Shown here piece by piece: positions 1 through 14,415 of a DNA stretch of 64,000 nt. Origin of the DNA: Taeniopygia guttata (taxonomy: Eukaryota > Chordata > Aves > Passeriformes > Estrildidae). The notes beneath the pieces were generated by a model. The model was given only the letters and a program-made list of their open reading frames with translations, had not been told where the DNA came from and did not search any database. The translations under genes and the position numbers were made by a program. The stretch lies in contig NC_133024.1 of assembly GCF_048771995.1 (NCBI RefSeq), forward strand, positions 3,291,001 through 3,355,000, given 5' to 3'. The stretch's first letter is position 1. Each line of letters begins with the position of its first letter.

Positions 1-3000
1 ACTGGGTTTGTGCAAAAGAGCTGCTTCCCAAACCTTTAATTGGCACTCAGCTTCTTTTACAGCCACAGCCTGCATCGTGTAGTCAGTTAAAGTGTAGCTG
101 TGAGCATTATAAAGCACATCTTTACAGGAAATGGGAACATGCATTTGATAACTGGCATGAAAACTTGGCCATATTAGATTTAAAAGTCATTAGTTTCGCA
201 TCTGTGAGATGCTGAGTGCTTGTTCACCTCCCGGCATGCACAGCCACCAGGAGCGTGGGCTGAACTGCCTGGAGGATTCTGTTCCTTCAGGGTGCCTGCT
301 GCTGTGTGCCTTTGGCTGGACTTTTTCTTGTTAGCCACAGACTAGACCGATTTTCTCCTCCAAGAGAGACTGTATTTTAGGAGGATGCCGCTTCAGCAGC
401 TGGGAAAAGACAGAAGTGGAGCAAACAGAGAAAAGCTGGGGAGGTTTGTGGTGGTGCCCCTTGTCTTCAGAGAATTAGAAGAGAAGAAGATCTCTGTTCC
501 TGAGATCCTTTGCCCCAGGGGAGGAAGAAAATGGGGGGACTGTGGTCCCAAAAAATGAAAAACAGAACTGTTATTTTTTCCCCTCTTGGCAGAGCATCCT
601 TGAAAGGAAAAATCCTAAAATCAGTCTGTCCATCCATGCATTGGTGGTGAGAGCACTGTGCATGGAAAGGAGAGGGTCCCCATGGCAAACTTTTTTCTCC
701 AGGAGGTGCCATGTGTGACATGGAAGCACAGAGTGTGGCAGCTGTGTTTCTTGGGGGGTCTGTGGCACAGGAGGGGCTCCTCTCTCCCTCGATGGACTGA
801 GTATTGATTATCTGAAGGGTGGGAATCTGATTGGGGTCCAGGTTTCTTTCTTCTAAGAAACCTGGAATTCATTTCTTTGCCATAATTATGAAGTCTTTTT
901 TAAAGACTTCATATAAGTCTTTAAAAAAAGAAAACATGCTTTTTATTTGTAATTCATACACATGTGCATATGTATACATAGATATACATGTATCAAAGAA
1001 AGGTAGTTTTGTGTTTTCTTATGGTTTTGCTTTTTTGGGTTTTTATTTTTATTTTTTTTTTAAGCTGAGAAAAGTGATGGGGATAAAGAAAGGAAAATAA
1101 ATGTGCTTCCACAGCAAAAGCAGTTGTTCATTGCTGCTATTAAAATTCAGGTCCATTGCCATGGAGAAATCAGTTGATTAAAGTGAAAAGTTTGCTTTTA
1201 TTTTTTTTTAAGTGAAAATATACAGAAGAACTCTATCCATTAACAAACTGATATATGTTGTAAATTTTCATTTTCATGTTTATACTTTACACTGGACCTT
1301 TCTCTCCTCCTTTTGCACTTACCACTTCCAAGAGCAATCACTGCAGTCTCACTTGATAAGCAAGATTCTTCTCTAAAAGAAGTTATCCTTAAATAATGAT
1401 CACTTATCACTGTTGATGCTTTGTGTAAACAGTCTTGAAGTATAGATATCTATGAAGAATCTGTGAAGATTCACAAGAAAATGTTACTGCTTTAATGTTA
1501 ATTAGCCCACCTTTGCAAACCACAAGCACGTACAAAAAGCAATGTGAGAGTGCACACAATGCAACAAAACAGTGCCAGCAGGTTGGTACTGCATATCAAT
1601 CTTCAGCTACAATTCTGCCCCTTAACTTCATTTACTGCAGCTTTTTATTGATGACTGAGGTGAAGTTATGAAGGAGTACAGCAAATCTTTATAGTCTTTT
1701 ACAGTCTTTATAGTCATTATAGTCGTTTCTTCACAGGGTGGATTTTACAGATCCCTCAAGACAGTTGCAAGCACAAACAATGTTTCTTAATACATTAAGG
1801 CCTGTGTAATGGATTACCACAGTTTTGACCAATTTACCTTGTCACAAAGCAATAACACATGGCCCTACAATGCACAGCACCTGCTAGCTATAATGTTGAG
1901 CAAGTTCCTCAAAATGTGGTCTGCCACCCAACTCTGATGTAAAATCCACAAGTTTTTTCTCACCTCTGCAGTATTATTTTCACAGGGATTTTCAGAAGTA
2001 TTTGTGTATGGCGAACTGCATAGGACTGTGGCAAAAGAATTGCAATTTCTGCATCCAGACTATCCAGCACACGTACCTAATAAATGTCATAAACAGATAC
2101 ACCAGTGCTGCAAGCTTCTCCGTGATTCATACAAATGGATTTGCTAACTCAACTTGACAACTCAGCTGATTAGACAAATAAAGTGTCTTGGATAACACCA
2201 GGGTGGATAATTATGTTTTCCAAATGGGACAGCTATGTTTCAAGCTGAAAATGAATGTACAATTGCTGTTAGAGATCACAAAAAAGCTTGTACAAGAGCT
2301 AACAAGAAAAAGCAGGTATTTTATGAAAGATTGGTTCTCTTCTAGTCCTTGTTTATACTAGAGGTTTCTAGGGGACGCATAAATTAATCGAGAGATATGT
2401 CAATGTACAAGCTGCTGGGCATATAAACCCCAGAGCAGGCAACACAGGCTAGCTAGGAGAGACACTAAATCTGCAAATGAATTGTCCTTTCTCCATCCCT
2501 CTGACCCCATTAAATCCCTCCTGCCCCTGGGAAGCACAATGTGCCCAAGAGATGGACAAGGATGAAGGCCAAGGCTGGAGACACCCACTGCAGCAGCCCT
2601 GCCCTGCATCGAGGGATGGGGACGTGTCTGGGCAGGGCAGCAAAGAAAAACAGAGCAGAAAAACTCATGGACTTTAGAAACTCCTAGAAAAATAAAATGT
2701 AGAGAAAAATTGTAGGAATGTCGGTCTCAGATTCAGTCAAAGAGTGAAACAGAAAGTTTCTAACCAGGCAGAAGCCTGAGCAACTCTTGAGAAGAATGTA
2801 AGTAAGGTTCTTTATCTCTCTTCTTGTTCACATTGTTTATAGTTAGGTTTTGCTGCTGTACGCCATTCACTGCACACCAACGGGACGAGACGTTTTCACT
2901 TCAGTACCAACAGAGTTGGTCTGGATGAAGCTCTGTATAAAACAGCAATGAATTTTGGAATAAATCAGAGTTTCACTCTCACCTTCTGACTCAGAGTCTC

Positions 3001-4580
3001 TTCATTCCCATCCTGCCTCAACAGCATCAGTAGGAGCTGCTGGGTTATTCAGTGCACTGAGAAAAGATGTGAACACCCAGCCCCCATCAGAGACACTCTT
3101 GAAACTCAGAAGCCAAAATCTGTAATGTTTCTGATGCCTGCTTGAAATACTGAGCTGCAACCAAAGAGAACTAGAAAGCACTCAAACTGCTCAAGGGAGA
3201 ACACTAAGATGAAAGAAGATACCATTAAGATAATTTTGCGTACAGGAGAGCTGTATAAGACAGCTCTTCCTCTAAAAGGAAATAGTAATTTTGTGATCTT
3301 TAAAATTAATTTGGATATTCTCATTGCTTTTGCAGAAAGCTTTCCAGAGAAAATTGAAATGGAAAATGATTTTTAGAATTAAGAATGATTTGAGATGATG
3401 TGACAATGTTCAAATGATGCTGTAACATTTAAAGAGTGAATTAGTCTCATTGCCAGGCTCTTCTTTTTTTCAGTAGCACTGAAGTTTAAGAGCAATTTTG
3501 CAAAAATTATCAGAAATGTCCATTTATACAATAGTGTCCTATTATTTAAAGAGCTTGCATTGGTAATATAAAACGTAAACTGCTTGAGAACATGAAAACT
3601 AACAATTGTCAGTGGATTTGATATGATTCTAGTATTGAAAAAAAATTAATGGGATGATTTCATGAATTCTCAACTGCTCCAAAGAGTCTGTTTCAAACCA
3701 GCAACTGGCAAAATAAGAAAATGTACTGTGCTAGAGATTATTTTTCCCCAAAACCCAAAATATCAAAATTGAGCCTAGACATGTTTTATGTTCCTTTGTA
3801 CAGCAGAAAACAGCCATCAAAGAGCTGATGACTGCATATTAAAAACAGAGACTGATTGCTTTTCCCAGCCAACAGAATGAGCGCAGAACTTGTATTTCCT
3901 TTTTATGTGCAATTTCATATATGAAGCAAAATGCCAGCTTGTATAAAAGGGATGAATATGTGCAGCGCTGGGAGGTGGATGTGTGCTTCTCAGTGCACCA
4001 GCAAGGGCACATACTGGCCAAGGGAAACTCTAAATGTGTTACAGCTCCACCTACTGAGGCAATAAGAAATGATTGGAAGAGGTATAATTACCCTTGTAAT
4101 GAATTATGTAATTGAATTAATGAATTGTATAATTACCCACTGTAATGAACTGGAGCAACTGAGGGTCTGTGTAGACCCTGGAACAGATTTGACACTGGTA
4201 CTCCTGCTCAAGATCAGGTCGTATCAGATGCATACTAAAGTCATGGAAGTCAATCAACTTGCTCTGTTTGAAGCAGCAACTTGTTTTTGAAACTCCCATT
4301 TTAAAGAGTTAATTTCTGCCTTTTCTTGTAGTGATTAGCACAGAAGTCAAGGTTTGTTACTTCAGAAGGATGCTGTTACTCTGGTGTTTTTGATGAAGCA
4401 ACAGATACTCTGTTTATTCAAGGACAAGTTCACTTTGAGCTGGAGGAATAGCAGGGAGGTTAAAAAAAAACACTTTGAAAAAATACGTGTAGCTATGCTT
4501 TTAGGAAAAGATTAATCTCTTTAATCTCAGGACAGTAAGCATGAGTCAAATATGCAATTTCAATGAATGCTGGTTTTAGA
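1..4580. other. intergenic, no gene recognised
   Basis: AT-rich unique-looking sequence. Open frames here are short, overlap on both strands and lack splice context. A T-run occurs near 1050. Nothing else could be supported. Confidence 0.6.
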
Positions 4581-4609
4581 TATCTGTTATCTGTCTATCT
4601 ATCTATTAT

Positions 4610-4662
<53 letters not shown>

Positions 4663-4697
4663 CATCTATCTATCTAGCTATCTACCTATCTATATGT
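4581..4697 (+). repeat. (ATCT)n microsatellite
   Basis: Roughly 25-28 imperfect ATCT units with a pure core of about 16 between 4611 and 4662, interrupted by variants such as CCATC and AGCT. It is likely polymorphic. The 66-codon frame across it (repeated I-Y-L-S) is a product of the repeat. Confidence 0.97.
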
Positions 4698-7600
4698 CTA
4701 TGCCTTATGGGATCACAGAGTGGCTCAGAGCCAGAAGTTCTGGGTTATTGCAGAAACCTTTAAGACAACAGGAGATCAGATAAGTATTTCCTACACCTTG
4801 AGACCACATTGAAGAGGGAGAAATAAGTGAGAGGTGCTGCAGCAAAAGTTTTTAATCAATAACTAGTGTTTAGCACAAGAAGAAAAGCACAAAGGAATGT
4901 GGCAGCATAGCACAACAGGAGTATAAACAGCATAAATGTTTCATGCTACCTGAAAGATTCCTATAGTTAGACTGACTCTCTCTGAGTCTGAAGGTAGGCA
5001 GAACAAAATATTGGACGTGAAGCAATGAAGTGCTCAAGAACATGCCAGATATAAAATGTCAGTGCTGAGGCATTTATTTAGTTCAGAGGGTTCCCAGAGA
5101 CCAAACACCCACAGAGCACTGGCAACAGCACAGCTCAAAATATGCAGAACCTGGAATGTCAAAACAAAATGATATTTTTTAAAAAAAGAATCTTTGTGGC
5201 ACATAAACCAAACAAGAAAATGACACTGATAATAACTGGAAATTGAACATATGCCTAATGTTTTCATGCTGTAATTAAACAACTTAAGTTATGCTAAAAA
5301 GAAAACATTTACATCAGTGGGTAGGGAATGGGGAGTCAGACTCCTTGAAAGGTAGACACAACTGTGAGCATCTTGGTACTGCATATAGAGTGTTTGCTTG
5401 CTGCTTGTCTGTGTGAAGGAATTTTCTTAACAAACACAGTCTGAAGTGCAGACTTGGATCCCAAGCCAGCAGGAACATCAGGCATGGAAGGAACGTAACT
5501 TAAAGGATGCCAGTCCTGAAAGAGACAAGAATGGGTAAAGATGGCAATGTCTATGGATGCGAAAAAACAAGAGTTAAAAATTGCATATTTATAGCATGAG
5601 CCACCCCTTTTTCATCTTTGATTCTTATGGAATCAGTGAATGAAGAAAAAGAGATATAAAAGCCTGTAACTCAAAGCTCAGGGTTTGGGCTGTTGAACAG
5701 AAATGACAGAATTCAGCTAGAGACTCTTCTGAATTGACATGTTTTGTGGAGGAGCTGAAGAACATGGAGAGCAGACTGGATTTCTCTGACATGAAAAACA
5801 AACATGACTGTTTGTGACATTTCCACTACTGAGCAAGTTACAAAAACAATTTACGAATTAAAGGCAATCAAGAATCAGTTGGATTGAAATTTTTGTCTTA
5901 CAGCTGCCTCTCCCCACTAAATAAAAAGATTTTGAAATAGCACATATTGCTGGAGAAAAAAAGGAGCAGGTAAAGACCAGCTGAACAAAGCTCTAAACTC
6001 TTGGGTGAGGGAGGAAATATATGGAGTTGATTAGACCTAATTTCCTTCTAATATCTCTTTCTCAATCTGTAACAAATGTAAGAATGTAGCAGCATATTAT
6101 AAAATCTGAAGAGATTCTGATTTCATAGTAAAATTAAGTAAAAAGGAGAAAAATCAAGTATGATACATAAAAAAAGAGAACTGGCAATAGATACTTAAAA
6201 TAGAACAAATCACAGAAAAGTCCATTAAATATGACTGAGAACCAAGATAATGGACTCAATATTTAAAAAGGGATTGAACAAAGAAGGAACATGCAAATGA
6301 AATGAATACTACGCTAAAAACTCATACAACTCCAAAAATGATGGGAAAAGTGAATATTGTCACTATTCCACATATTTAGAACAGGTGAATTGTAGTTTAT
6401 TTTTGGCAGGAATGACTTTTTGGTCCCTCAAAAAGTGTTATAATACTTACCTAGCATCTGCAGTGAGGGTGGCTCTGGATGATTATTGTTCCAGGAGACT
6501 CAGATCACAACGTGGCGGTGGCATCGCAGCAGGGCTCCAGCCTGCTGAAGAATTACAAGTGGCTTTCAGAGGTCACCTGGAAGACATCTGCTAACTTGCT
6601 GAAGAAACTGAAAGGCTTAGGTTCCTGCAATCCTTTCTGATCCAGAGAGCTTTCCAATTCAAAGCAGGAAACCTGCAGCGACTCATTTTTTTGACACTAT
6701 TTTACAGGCAGCCACCTTGAGACTTCAAGCAATGAAAAGCAAATCCTCAGGGCAGGAGCTAAAGATTTCACTATGTTAATACCACAACTCTTCAACATTC
6801 ACTTTCTTCAAGCCAGCAGTCTTTAATGTACCTTGTAATCCCAATAAGTTTGTGCTCAGCATTTTCCTAAATGTCACCCACACTTTGATATTGCTCCTCC
6901 CACCAAGTGTACATTTGAGTTTTATGTGTGCTGCTTTCTGCTGGGTTCAGCAGTTGGCTTTAGATATCTATTTTCAGCTTAAATGTTTACAAAATTCACA
7001 CAAATACTTGGATATGTTCTGAATTTATCCAAAAAGTGGTAGCAACTGTACAAGTTTTTTACAACCCTGATTGGAAAACTGCCTAGCAGGAACAATGACT
7101 TTATTATTCTGAAGCAGTTATTATAAATAAGCACTTATCACAATTAGAAAAAGAAGTAGAAGAAATTCTAACACTGCTAGATAGAACCCAAATATTTGAA
7201 TTTATATACCTCAAGCAAAAGAATTCCTTAAAAGAGCTCTTAGTCAAACTCAGTGGGATACAAAAATAAAGGCACAGAGCAAGGATTACTTGTGACAGTA
7301 AATCCACTGGGAAAACATGAGACAAGAAAAAAGAAAGCCATGAGTTTGTGATCCAGTTTCAGAAGTTTGAGCTGGAAAGGCAGGTTTTGTGATTGAAATC
7401 AAGGTTTAAGGACAGACAAGGTCATAATAAAAAAAAAAAAACCCTCAGAGCCTTGGTCTTTTCTGATTTATATTGTTGGACTCATTGGGCTTGCTGAGTT
7501 TATAAAACGCCTACTACAAGGAATTTTATGAAAAGTGCACTTGTTTGAAAATAGGTGTGAATCATTTATGAAATCCAGCTGTGTATATGACAGGTACAAT

Positions 7601-9481
7601 CTGCAGCTCACCCCACAGCAAGCAGGTAGATTACAGCAGCGGGCAGGGAAAGAGCACTGGCCAAACACCATTAACTTGAAAAGACAGAAATAAGGTCAAG
7701 GTTAAACACTGAAAAATTTATTCCTGGACTCCACAGCTACAAAGGATGCAAGAAAATGTGCATCTAAACAGCAGTAAACTTAATCCTGATAAAAAAACCA
7801 ACAACCAGATCAAGATAAAAATCAATTCTGTTCATACATCACTCAGGGAACAGCATGCCAACACTTGTAATTTATCAAAATAAAGAGGACTGTAAGCAAG
7901 TCTTGCTAAAGACTTACTCAAAGCTCTGTAAGAGCTGTGTTAGACCTGAACATATCTGGCATATGCTGAACACCCAGAAAACCCAGGACCACACTGTGCC
8001 ATTTGTCTGGGTCTTGAAATTTCAGTGTCTTCTTTTGGCTGAGCTACATTTCAAACAAAGCTTTAGCAGAGCCCTTTTACTCAGACCTCCAGGACAACAC
8101 TCAGCAACATTTTACATATGTACCTGTGGTACAGACTGATAGGGCCAATGATGGGTCTTTCCATTAAGGACCTGTATTAACAACTTAGCTACTAAATAAT
8201 TGATTGCTTCAGCTTGTACACTCAGTCAGAGTCTCTGTGGTGTTATCTGAGAGAGCTGGATCAGGTGCCAGCAGGAGTGGGAATTTGTCCACTAATTAGG
8301 TATAGAAAGATTTACTTCAGGAGCAATTCTGTGTAAATGATGTGTTAAAAGATTAAGGATACCTTTTAAAACACCTGCATAAGTGACCTATATTCTTATG
8401 TGGCAACTTTGTACACTTTGGAGACGAGGCAAAAAAAAAAGAAAGATTAAGGTGATATTTTGTACCATGTTTGCTACCTTAGGTGGCAGTGACTGCCAAG
8501 CTTTATTTTTTTTGTCACAGATGGTTACGCTTAAACAGACTTGCCTGCCAGTGTGATTTGAACTTTACTTAAATTATAAGTCACCCCACAATCTAAGTCA
8601 ATTCCCACTATGACAAAAAAGGTTATTTAAACTTTCAAGTGCATTGGTTTGAAAATTAAAATATCCAAGAGTGCAACAATAATGCAAATCTGCTCACCTG
8701 AGTCTAGAGAAAGAAAAGAAGAAAGTGATTTGCAACTGCCTTCTCAGCTTGAAGAAATGTTCTCATCTGTGGGTCAAAACACAATAATAGCTACCTAGTC
8801 TTCCAGTGATTGTCATCCTGGAAGGCTGAAATGTTTAACATGTAAATAAGTTTCTTTGCAGATCTCAAAGTGAAAACTCTATTATATAGTGAATATGAAG
8901 TGCTTAATAAGCAAAGAAAACATAATCATCATAGAGTTATTAGACTGAAGTGTCCTAGGTGATCTCCACAAGCTTTGTGTAAATTCAGAGGATTTTGTAA
9001 TTTTTCCTCACAGTTAAGTTTCTCAGATCCTTGCAAGGAACCTTTTCACTAGAGTTGAATCTAACAGAAATAAACACTCACTATGCTTAACTAGAAACAA
9101 GACCTATAATGGAATACTGGGGCTATGCTGCATGAAAATTTACCAGTTGGAGGAATTTAATGATAGATAGGCAGGTCCAAGGCATGGCTGTCCTGCAGAG
9201 TTACTAAATCAGCAGGAGCTGCTGTCAGTGTGAAAAACAAGTTGGAAACAAGCATGGGTTGCTGGGAGAGACAGAGTGAGACTTGTTCCTCTGCCCTGCT
9301 TTATGCTGCTTTGTTAGCCCTTTCCTGGCTGCAGTTCTTGGCCAAATGCTTTGGGAGACTCACCACAAAAGACAAGGTTGTGTTTCCTGACTACTGAGTG
9401 TGGCTTTAGGGAGCTCTGCAACCCATTTTCAGGGAGCTCTGCTCCAGGACCAAAGAAGGATTCAGCTCCATTTTTGTCCCT
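4698..9481. other. intergenic, no gene recognised
   Basis: Unique-looking AT-rich DNA. The one point of note is a splice-flanked, non-coding minus-strand segment at 6451-6541 with three CpG close together. Confidence 0.6.
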
Positions 9482-9860
9482 TATTGTAATTGCAGTTGAA
9501 CCCAATGGGAAAAAATGACCATGTCTGACTCAATTCAGAAGGCTGAATGATTTCTTTATTATAACTATGATAAAATACATTCATATACTATATAAAAGGA
9601 GGATACTCAAACTACATACTACTTTCTCTAACACAACTCATGACCCTCTCTGAGAGCCCAGCCCCAGGTGGGTTGGATTGGCCATCAGCTCAAACAATCC
9701 TCACCAGAATCCAACCAAGCACTCACCCCAGGTAAACAATTCTCCAAACACATTCCACATAGGAAAAACAAGGAGCAGAAATAGAAATTGTTTTCTCTTT
9801 CATTTCTCTCTGTGCACCTCTATGAAAAACCCTCAGAGGGAGAGAAATGTGCTTGCCACA
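9482..9860 (-). mobile_element. solo LTR, antisense copy of the 63.2-kb LTR family
   Basis: On the minus strand this starts TGTGGCAAGCACATTTCTC and ends ...TTGCAATTACAATA. It aligns along its full length with 63184-63562 (plus strand), both 379 bp, at roughly 90% identity by eye. It contains a TATATAG promoter motif and AATAAA in the sense of the element. The 6-bp flanks (gtccct / cttctt) do not match, unlike the partner copy, so the target duplication has decayed or was lost by recombination. Open frames crossing 9.3-10.1 kb are by-products of this repeat and its flank. Confidence 0.85.
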
Positions 9861-12815
9861 CTTCTTTATGCTCACTGTTTTTCCCTGCTAAAACCTGCCC
9901 CAAAGCACAGGAGATTGGCATGGAGACTGTGCACAGGGAACACCAGCAGCTGCCACAGTTTTTCCACAGATTTGTCTTTCCCAGCCTCCATTCTTTTATT
10001 TTTTCACAGCTCCTTTTGGTCACCAGGTACAGCCTTTCTGTTTAGTCTATTTCTTCTCCCTCTAAGCTCAAGATTTCTAAGAAAGTCCTTCTAAGAAGTC
10101 AGAGTCAGGATTTATTGTCATATCTGGCATGATCTCTAAAGAGAAAAAAAATCCCAGCAAGTTGGAGCTTTCCTCTAAAAGTACCACCAGAAGATGGCAC
10201 TTTAAAAATCTTTCAGAAAGTACCCTTATGTGTCGGAAGACACAAAAGTACCACGGAAATAAATGCAAAGATTGATCACAAATTAAAGCGTTCTCTATTT
10301 CCATTGTGGCTTCCTCCTTTTTAAGAGCTGAACTTGCCTTTTTTTTTATCTTTTAGGCAGCTCCTGTAAAAAACCCCTGGCTAACACAGGCAGTAGATTT
10401 ATTTATTTTTAATGTTTTCTCCAGTGTTCATCCAACCTTGCTGAAAAATTATAATGATGTCCAATTTATTTTCCACAACAAAACCTTGTTACTGCCTCCA
10501 TACTTAATTTCATTTTCACAACCAGGCCTCCATATTCCTTTTTATTAAAAAAGTAGCACCATTTCCATGTTATTTTTCACCTCCAGAGGTGTTATTGGCT
10601 TGCTGTAATAACAGAGCAGGCTCCTGCTGTGTCTGCTGAAGAAATGATCCCAGCAGCCCAATGAAGCCATGCCACCTGCCCAGCAGCTCAGCATTTAAAT
10701 TGTTTCTGTGTATAGCTGGGCTTGCCACTGCCCCAAAGTTTAAGACAATGAAAAAAATGAAAGGTCCTAGAGAAAAATATTCATTTTTCAAACAGTACTA
10801 GTGTTGTGTTCCTTGTAACTCAAGCATAACCAACATTTCTGGAGAAGGGAAAAACCATTTCAATCCCAGTCTGCCCTGCAGAATTTCAGTTAGAAGAAGA
10901 TCAGTTAGAAACTCCATTCATACAAAGTGAGAATATGAATAACAGTTGACGTCATTCTTCTGAACACTTGTAAGACAATGGGAAGCAGGATGATTAGAAA
11001 AAATACATTTCTGAAAGATTCCTTAGAGATGACCAGAAAATGAGTACTCCAGAGCTTCATCTGCATTATTAGCCACAACTGTAATCTAACTGGGTTAGAT
11101 AGCTCATTAGTTTTTGACTACTCACAGTCATATACTTCATTCTGCCCGATTTTCGGAATTTGTCACTAAATGAACAGCTTTTTAAGATGGGAGACAATTG
11201 TAGCTAATAATTTTGGAGCCTCAAGTCCATTTAGAAAGCTTCCCAGCATAAATGAAATAATTTGCTTTGTCTGAAATGCAAACAAGCTTTTCATTTACTG
11301 AGTTGTGCCTATGAGGCATTCATCAGATAATAGCTCAAATTTTATTTGCAATACACAATTTCGAAAACGTAAAGTAATTTTTCTTAGTGCTATTATAACT
11401 CACAACGTTTCAAAACAAAGCAGTTATCAGAACTCAAGGGTATATTATCTGTTGAGCTTGGTGAGAATCTAACACATTTTCCTCCTGCCCAGCAAACACA
11501 TTACAGCTAACATGTGCACCCTTCCACCTGTCCCAAATCACCAACAGAAGCCAGAGAAGAATTTCAGAGATAAGAGGCCAAATTCCAATGGTTGGATCCA
11601 CTCTCTACTAATATAAAACAAAAAATATACTAATATAATATATATAATATTTAATTACAAGTTAGCCAATATTTGCATTATATTTGATACAATTCTCTGG
11701 ATACTGGAGGAGCATGAGTATATTGATCTTCTGTCTTCAGAAGAGGTAAGGGCAGTATTCCCATTTCTGGCACAAGGAGAACACTGTTAACATGTGTCTT
11801 ATTCTCAAGATCAGAGAGCTGAGTGGCCTCACAGAGACCAGATTTGCTGTCCTGTGGCAAGGGAACACAAAAATGCAGATTCAGGAGCTGTGGCAGGTAC
11901 TGGTACCTGCTGAAGCTAACAAAGAGCTCTGTTTCTTAGGAAAATCTGTGTACTTGGTGTCTTTTACAGGCTTAAATACAAAGTGCTGGCCTGCAAGAAT
12001 ACCTGGCAACACCATGTTAGGAACAGATTATTTGTGTCAAATTTAGATACCAGGAGACAGATTTTGCATCATTTACTTGACAGTGGTAGAGATATCAAAT
12101 AACAAAGACACTTTTTGATTACAACACTATTCGGCTACTAGAAAAAGGGCAAATGTTGTCTTAGAAAGAGACATATAAATAGAGAGCAAAAGAAATACAG
12201 AAAACACTTTTATTCAGCTAAGGGCTCCCTAATTCAACAGCATGTATCTTTTACCCCAGGGAGGAGCACCTGCAAATGAGAGCTCTGATGGTGTTCACAT
12301 GTGAGCTTACAAAACACATTGGCAAATTTATGTACAAAATTTTACCACAGAGCCTCCAAATCAATGAAAGTTACCACCATTACAGCCACTTGTTAAAAGG
12401 AACTTCAGCAAACTGTGTAGGACCATGTAGAAAACTATAATATGCAGTGATGCAAGTTTGTCTTGACTCTTTCCTTGCAAACAGATGGTGTTGATGGGAG
12501 TTTCCCTTAATGTATTGGATTTAGATCATATATAACCTTGTCCATATAACTGAACTTCAACGTTGCACTTTACCTGGTTTAAGCAAAATACAAGGACTGG
12601 AATTCAGGTGCCAGCTACACCTCAGTAACAAGTAAACACATTTATTGATGCCCAGAAAGTAAATGAGAATCCCTTGCAAGCTTCTTCCCTCACTAACTTC
12701 AAAGCAAAAAGTCATATACGTTCATTTATGCCACAAGATTTTTGATTTTCCAGCTGCACTGCTGTAGGTCAGCTTTCCATGGCAATAGCTGCATGAGAGT
12801 TGGAGAATTCAGAGC

Positions 12816-12876
12816 AAAGAGCACTCTCAAGTGCTCTTTTGATTTCTCAAAATCAAAATTACAGCTCTAAGAGAGC
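12816..12876. repeat. cluster of three small perfect hairpins
   Basis: Stem 1: AAAGAGCACT / AGTGCTCTTT, loop CTCA (12816-12839). Stem 2: TTTTGATTT / AAATCAAAA, loop CTCA (12837-12858). Stem 3: GCTCT / AGAGC, loop AAG (12864-12876). All pairings are perfect. Stems 1 and 2 share three bases and the same loop. No known element was recognised. Confidence 0.7.
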
Positions 12877-14038
12877 ATTGGAATCCCAAATTTAATTCTT
12901 ACACACCTGGGGTTTTTGGCTAGATTTTCACTTTACCTCTTCTGCCAGAGGACCCCAGCATGCAGAGATAAACTGAAAGGACAACACAGCAAAGGTTGCA
13001 GCAAACAGCTGCAATGAAAAGTAATGAAATATGGGTTCTGGAGAGGGCAATGCAACACTCAGGGGGGACTCCCTGCCATCGTATACAACTTAGCCATAGT
13101 ATAAGAAATTAAAACTGAGCAAAGAAGGAAGAATAATCATAGGAAAGATATTTAGCTGGAAAGTTATTCTGACTTGCAACTAGTACTAATATCCTGTTTT
13201 AATAGAATTTTAAAAAACTGCTGAATATTTTCTTTATAGTGTACTTTTATGGTTTTTTTTTTATTTCCCAATCAGAGGATTAAGAGTTAATATGGTGTTT
13301 TGCACCTCTGACCATTTCCTAACATGTGGTGGTGCTACTGTTTAAAGCAAGTCAGAGAGGCTTCTCTAAAGATCAATCTGACATTCCTTTAAAAAAATGC
13401 ACAGTCATCTTAGAAACAACAAAAAGCAATCCCCCAGTCTCATATTAATTTTTTTCTTCTAGTAAAAATAATGTACACATATTCATTGATATATAAATAT
13501 TTTTTCTTTTTTAATAAATTAGTCTATGTGTATAGTATTCCAAAAATGTAAAGAAATTTACCTCTCAGCAGCAGAGAGAAATTTACCTATGCAGCTCAGG
13601 ATTATGTAACTACCTTACTTGAGGTCACATGATAACTATTGCTTTTAGTTCACCTCTACACATTGGGAAAAAAAAAAAAAATTCAGGAAATGAAGACTCT
13701 TTTGGTTAAAAGTTTTGCCTTACACCCACAGAAGAAATCTGATAAAATGTTCTGCTGTGCTATTCCAGTTCAATTTTTTTTGCCATTTACTGCAGTTGTA
13801 TTTTACATATGGGCATATTTCATTTTGTTGCAAGCTGTGCAGAAAGGAAACTTTTCACAGCATCCCTTTAAAACCTGATGAGAGCTGACGCTGGCCTCTG
13901 TTCAAGGCCACATCTGATGCTCCTGGCAGCATGTGAAGGAAATCACACACATGGTGGAAGAAGGGAGGAGCACAAGTGAAGGCTGGCTTCTGAGACATCA
14001 CAGAACTATAAAAAGAGTTATTTTATAAGTCTCCTTTG

Positions 14039-14098
14039 TAGTAATAATAACAATAGAAATAATAGTAGTAATAAAAATAATAATAATAATAAATAATT
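14039..14098 (+). repeat. (AAT)n-rich low-complexity tract
   Basis: Interrupted AAT/AGT trinucleotide units ending in five consecutive AAT units. Confidence 0.9.
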
Positions 14099-14395
14099 AT
14101 GGTTGGATCTTTATTGTCAGAAACTGGTGCTGTTAGGGGAATCAGATCAGCCCAGCTCCAGTTTCTAGCAAATTAACTGGCAGAACATGTTTGAGAATGA
14201 TCAGCTCTGTGGAGCTGACATTCCTTTCTACCAATGACAAAGAGTAGAAAGGTCAGTGGAAAACAGCTCACCTAGAAATAGTACTTTCACAGGCTTACTG
14301 ATGTCCATAATAACAAGAAGTAGGCTTTGCAAACAAATGCAAAAACATGCAGTTTTGCATGCTTTCTATTTGAAGGATAAAACAGCTTAGAGGGG

Positions 14396-14415
14396 AAAAA
14401 AAAAAAAAAAAAAAA
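14396..14415 (+). repeat. poly(A) tract
   Basis: About 20 consecutive A after AGAGGGG. No recognisable retrocopy body. Confidence 0.9.

Noticed and set aside
9678-10094. 138-codon plus-strand frame
   Set aside because: It begins inside the antisense LTR at 9482-9860 and continues into its flank. No domain is seen and the LTR part is repeat-derived.
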